DNA of 64,000 nucleotides from Flaviflagellibacter sp963786225 (GTDB taxonomy: Bacteria; Pseudomonadota; Alphaproteobacteria; Rhizobiales; Methylopilaceae). Each line of letters starts with the position of its first letter. Position 1 is the stretch's first letter. A program made the translations under genes and the position numbers. The notes beneath the pieces are model-generated. The model saw only the letters and a program-made list of their open reading frames with translations, was not told the DNA's origin and did no database searches. The stretch lies in the NCBI GenBank assembly GCA_963786225.1, contig CAWAYQ010000016.1, positions 372,001 to 436,000 on the forward strand, given 5' to 3'. Below, one piece after another: positions 61,767 through 64,000 of this stretch.

Positions 61767-62291
61767 CTGCCACGGTCGGTACAATACGAATTATATCTCC
61801 GCTCGGCCACGCCCCTCGACGCGCCCACGCTGCGCAACTGGGACAGGAAAACTCATGTCGTGGCCGCCCGCGGCGGCGACGGCGATATGGACTGGGAATC
61901 CGAGCTGCCGAGGCATGTCGCATGGCGCGAACTTCTGATCGCCGAACTCCATGGTCGGCCGGTCGGCTTCGTCCAGATCATCGACGCCGCGCTTGAGGAA
62001 ACGCACTATTGGGGTGATGCGGAGCCTGATCTCCGCGCCGTGGATATCTGGCTTGGCGAGGAATCCGATCTCGGTCGGGGATACGGCACCCAGATCATGC
62101 ATCTTGTGATTGACAGGTGTTTTTCCGATGAGGCTGTCAGGGCGATCATTCTCGATCCGCTCGCCGCCAATACGCGCGTCCACAGCTTTTATGAGCGTCT
62201 GGGCTTTCGCAGCGTGGAGCGTCGCAGTTTCGGCGACGACGATTGCGTGGTCTATCGCCTGGAACGCGAAAGCTGGCAGGCCAGTCGGTAA
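61767..62291 (+). CDS. GNAT acetyltransferase, AAC(6')-like
   Basis: About 174 residues. SATPLDAPTLRNWDRKTHVV, DWESELPRHVAWRELLIAEL, GFVQIIDAALEETHYWGDAE, VDIWLGEESDLGRGYGTQIM (acetyl-CoA loop GRGYGT), AIILDPLAANTRVHSFYERL and GFRSVERRSFGDDDCVVYRL follow the AAC(6')-Ib-type fold. It may act on small amines or a peptide; aminoglycoside resistance is not implied. Start uncertain: no ATG/GTG/TTG lies between the ispE stop and the conserved N-terminus, so CTG 61767 (GGGAG upstream) or TTG 61671 inside ispE are the options; ATG 61888 truncates the domain. Confidence 0.75.
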   Translation: MPRSVQYELYLRSATPLDAPTLRNWDRKTHVVAARGGDGDMDWESELPRHVAWRELLIAELHGRPVGFVQIIDAALEETHYWGDAEPDLRAVDIWLGEESDLGRGYGTQIMHLVIDRCFSDEAVRAIILDPLAANTRVHSFYERLGFRSVERRSFGDDDCVVYRLERESWQASR

Positions 62292-62411
62292 TGCGTGATG
62301 CATAACCAACGGGGTATGGTAATTTGACGGATGTAATGGGGGATCGATGCCCCGCTTGACTGACGCATATCCAGGTGGCTATACGTCAATCAACAGGGGT
62401 ATCGGTCCCAA
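62292..62411. promoter_or_regulatory. ArsR promoter region
   Basis: 120 bp. TTGACT (62356-62361), 18-nt spacer, TATACG (62380-62385) form a possible promoter inside the palindrome at 62356-62393. Confidence 0.5.
62356..62393. promoter_or_regulatory. Imperfect 38-bp palindrome, candidate ArsR operator
   Basis: Left arm TTGACTGACGCATATCC (62356-62372), loop AGGT, right arm GGCTATACGTCAATCAA (62377-62393), 14 of 17 positions paired. It ends 18 bp before the arsR ATG and overlaps the likely -35 and -10, as expected for autorepression by an ArsR dimer. Confidence 0.6.
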
Positions 62412-62735
62412 ATGTCGAACGCTCACGACGTGCTCTTCAGAACGCTCGCCGATCCGACTCGGCGGGCTCTCTTCGAACGACTGTGCCGCGAAGGAGAGAA
62501 GACGGTCGGAGCTCTGACGGCTCGGGCCGGGGTCTCGCAACCGGTTGTTTCAAAGCACCTTGGGATCCTGAAGCAGGCCGGGTTGGTGCGCGACCGCCCC
62601 GAAGGTCGCCAGACGCACTATAGCGCGCAGCTCGGCGCCCTGGCCCCGCTGATCGATTGGACAAGCCAAATGGCCGACTTCTGGCAAAACCGGTTCGACC
62701 ACCTCGAAGATCTGCTCAAAAGGATGGATCAATGA
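62412..62735 (+). CDS. ArsR-family transcriptional regulator
   Basis: 107 residues. Winged helix: VLFRTLADPTRRALFERLCR, VGALTARAGVSQPVVSKHLG, ILKQAGLVRDRPEGRQTHYS. Cysteine metal sites are absent (one Cys only). This is the type paired with SRPBCC (AHSA1) proteins, not a metal sensor. ATGA overlap with the next gene. Its 3' end is duplicated 1.1 kb downstream. Confidence 0.9.
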   Translation: MSNAHDVLFRTLADPTRRALFERLCREGEKTVGALTARAGVSQPVVSKHLGILKQAGLVRDRPEGRQTHYSAQLGALAPLIDWTSQMADFWQNRFDHLEDLLKRMDQ

Positions 62736-62776
62736 GCAAACCCACAACCGAAGCGCTCTCGGTCGTTGCCAAAAGG
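62631..62776 (+). repeat. Long imperfect direct repeat, copy A
   Basis: Covers the arsR 3' end and the first 15 codons of the following gene. It is homologous with 63769-63903: both contain GGACAAGCCAAATG and AATGAGCAAA, with few substitutions and about 11 net bases missing in copy B. Confidence 0.85.
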
Positions 62777-63289
62777 ACCTCCAAGACGTCGGCGAAGGTC
62801 GCAAAGAAGGCCGCCGCCAAGCGGGGCGATGCGAAGGCGGCCAAGCCGCGCAAGACGGCGCCGAATTCGCCGTCCGAAAAGGTCGGAAAACCGGTTCTCC
62901 TTTCAGGCGGCAACCCTCAGATAGCGAAGGGCTATGGCGACACGCCCGTGCAGGCCTACATCGCGGCCATGCCGGGCTGGAAACGCGACGTCGGGCGCCG
63001 CCTCGACGCGCTCATCGTGCGCACCGTGCCCGGCGTGTACAAGGCTGTGAAGTGGAACTCGCCGCTGTACGGACTCGAGGGCGAGGGCTGGTTCCTCAGC
63101 GTCCATTGCTTCACGAAGTACGTCAAAGTGGCTTTCTTCCGCGGCGCGTTGCTGCGTCCTGTGCCGCCCGGCCCGTCAAAGAGCCAGGACACGCGCTATC
63201 TCGACATCCATGAAGACGACCAGTTCGACGAAGCTCAATTCGCCGCCTGGGTGAAGCAAGCCAGCCAATTGCCCGGCGAACGAATGTGA
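62732..63289 (+). CDS. DUF1801 protein with a chimeric N-terminus
   Basis: 185 residues. First ~15 residues MSKPTTEALSVVAKR match those of the SRPBCC gene at 63859 (MSKSATETRSVVVER). Then an Ala/Lys-rich linker (TSAKVAKKAAAKRGDAKAAK), then the DUF1801 domain: VQAYIAAMPGWKRDVGRRLD, VPGVYKAVKWNSPLYGLEGE, GWFLSVHCFTKYVKVAFFRG and DIHEDDQFDEAQFAAWVKQA. DUF1801/YdhG proteins are of uncertain function. ATG 62732 overlaps arsR stop as ATGA. Confidence 0.82.
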   Translation: MSKPTTEALSVVAKRTSKTSAKVAKKAAAKRGDAKAAKPRKTAPNSPSEKVGKPVLLSGGNPQIAKGYGDTPVQAYIAAMPGWKRDVGRRLDALIVRTVPGVYKAVKWNSPLYGLEGEGWFLSVHCFTKYVKVAFFRGALLRPVPPGPSKSQDTRYLDIHEDDQFDEAQFAAWVKQASQLPGERM

Positions 63290-63314
63290 GCGGGCAGTGC
63301 GAGGTGCAACGACC

Positions 63315-63755
63315 ATGAAAAAAGCGACAACAATCATAAAGAAGAGCAAGGGCGGCTCGGCGGAAGGAAAGGGAGGAGACGATCCCTCTCAGTTGATAGA
63401 TGCGAGAATCAAGGAGCTCAGTGATTGGCGGGGCGAGACACTCGCTCGGGTCCGGAGTCTCATCAAGCAGGCCGACCCCGAAGTGGTCGAGGAGTGGAAG
63501 TGGAGAGGGGTTCCGGTGTGGTCGCACGCCGGAATCATCTGCACCGGTGAAACGTACAAGAACGTCGTGAAGATGACCTTCGCCAAGGGCGCCCTGTTGG
63601 AGGATCCTTCGGGCCTCTTCAACTCCAGCCTCGAAGGCAACACCAGGCGTGCCATCGATTTCCATGAGGACGACAAGATTGATGAAAAGGCGTTGAAGGC
63701 GCTCATTCGCGCCGCCGTGGCCCTGAACACGTCGGTACGACCGACCGCCGGTTGA
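63315..63755 (+). CDS. DUF1801 protein, second copy
   Basis: 146 residues from ATG 63315. Basic N-terminus (MKKATTIIKKSKGGSAEGKG), then the DUF1801 core: LIDARIKELSDWRGETLARV, ADPEVVEEWKWRGVPVWSHA, GIICTGETYKNVVKMTFAKG, AIDFHEDDKIDEKALKALIR. Only distantly similar to the copy before it, so probably not a recent duplicate. 25 bp after it. Confidence 0.82.
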   Translation: MKKATTIIKKSKGGSAEGKGGDDPSQLIDARIKELSDWRGETLARVRSLIKQADPEVVEEWKWRGVPVWSHAGIICTGETYKNVVKMTFAKGALLEDPSGLFNSSLEGNTRRAIDFHEDDKIDEKALKALIRAAVALNTSVRPTAG

Positions 63756-63768
63756 ATGACCTGCTTGG

Positions 63769-63903
63769 CTCGGCGCCTCGGCCCCGCTGAGCGACTGGAC
63801 AAGCCAAATGACCGGCTTCCGGTAAACCACTTCGAAGATCGACTCAAAGGATGGACCAATGAGCAAATCCGCGACCGAAACGCGCTCCGTCGTTGTCGAA
63901 CGC
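63769..63903 (+). repeat. Long imperfect direct repeat, copy B (arsR 3' remnant)
   Basis: Decayed copy of the arsR 3' end followed by the start of the SRPBCC gene. In the arsR frame it contains indels and an in-frame TAA, so it is not coding except for the SRPBCC start. Confidence 0.85.
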
Positions 63904-64000
63904 GAGATACCTTATCCGCCGGAAAGGATCTGGCGCGCGCTCACGCAGCCACACCTGATCGAGGAGTGGCTCATGAAGAACGACTTCAAGCCTGTCGTGG
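63859..64000 (+). CDS. SRPBCC (AHSA1-type) protein, cut by the window end
   Basis: 47 residues visible: MSKSATETRSVVVEREIPYP, then PERIWRALTQPHLIEEWLMK and NDFKPVV. Typical AHSA1/START-like N-terminus (ERxIxAxPExVWxALT). ATG 63859. ArsR-SRPBCC pairs are common; here two DUF1801 genes lie between. Confidence 0.85.
   Translation, partial: MSKSATETRSVVVEREIPYPPERIWRALTQPHLIEEWLMKNDFKPVV

Overview
The window reads as a contiguous chromosomal stretch of a GC-rich alphaproteobacterium, most likely of the Hyphomicrobiales (Rhizobiales). This is inferred from gene content and order: a CcrM-type cell-cycle DNA methylase; Omp25/31-like porins; a split ATP synthase locus (atpI-atpB-atpE-atpF'-atpF with no F1 genes beside it); the lgt-midA-pgeF block; a uvrC-pgsA-moaD-moaE block; and a PetP/PetR-like MarR plus OmpR pair with a histidine kinase. 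No rRNA, tRNA, CRISPR array, transposase or prophage module was seen.

Layout. 1-5 kb: end of a cyclic-nucleotide-binding membrane protein, prs, then pgeF, midA and lgt overlapping by 4 bp, with ubiK divergent. 5-11.3 kb: YbjN protein, proC, TetR regulator, CsaA-like protein, the MarR/OmpR/kinase operon and divergent ilvE. 11.3-16.6 kb: an AT-rich spacer, a CHAP-type cell-wall protein, and uvrC, an Imm63-like orphan, pgsA, moaD and moaE. 16.8-21.3 kb: three Omp25-like barrels (the middle one broken), a palindrome cluster, GST, cold-shock protein and rlmJ. 21.6-29.5 kb: ArnT-like glycosyltransferase, RNase T2 with a secreted partner, PLP decarboxylase, GT21-type glycosyltransferase and small envelope proteins. 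29.6-44.5 kb: uvrB, WG-repeat protein, AlgH, DsbD-N protein, peroxiredoxin, rnhA, thrB, ispH, ccrM, cation efflux, mutY, dciA and DsbA. 44.5-50.6 kb: smc and the atp operon. 50.7-64 kb: rnhB, PilZ, radical SAM, moaB, glycosyltransferases, metallopeptidase, UDG, TPR protein, ispE, an AAC(6')-like GNAT, and an ArsR/DUF1801/DUF1801/SRPBCC cassette.

Themes. DNA maintenance is well represented (uvrB, uvrC, mutY, UDG, rnhA, rnhB, smc, ccrM, dciA), as are envelope biogenesis (lgt, pgsA, porins, RlpA-like and CHAP proteins, glycosyltransferases) and isoprenoid synthesis (ispH, ispE). Five genes (prs, an omp, rnhA, a CDF transporter, smc) need one or two single bases removed to restore a family-typical reading frame. 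Since prs is normally essential and smc important, this looks more like base-level sequence error than real gene decay, except possibly for the omp, which also has a nonsense codon.

Most interesting for follow-up: the ArsR/DUF1801/SRPBCC cassette, where a duplicated arsR 3' end shows how two DUF1801 genes were inserted and one acquired the SRPBCC start; the Imm63-like orphan inside the uvrC-pgsA operon; the palindrome cluster near 19.1 kb; the AT-rich hairpin island near 11.9 kb; and a glycine-rich membrane protein near 55 kb. None can be called a new system from sequence alone.
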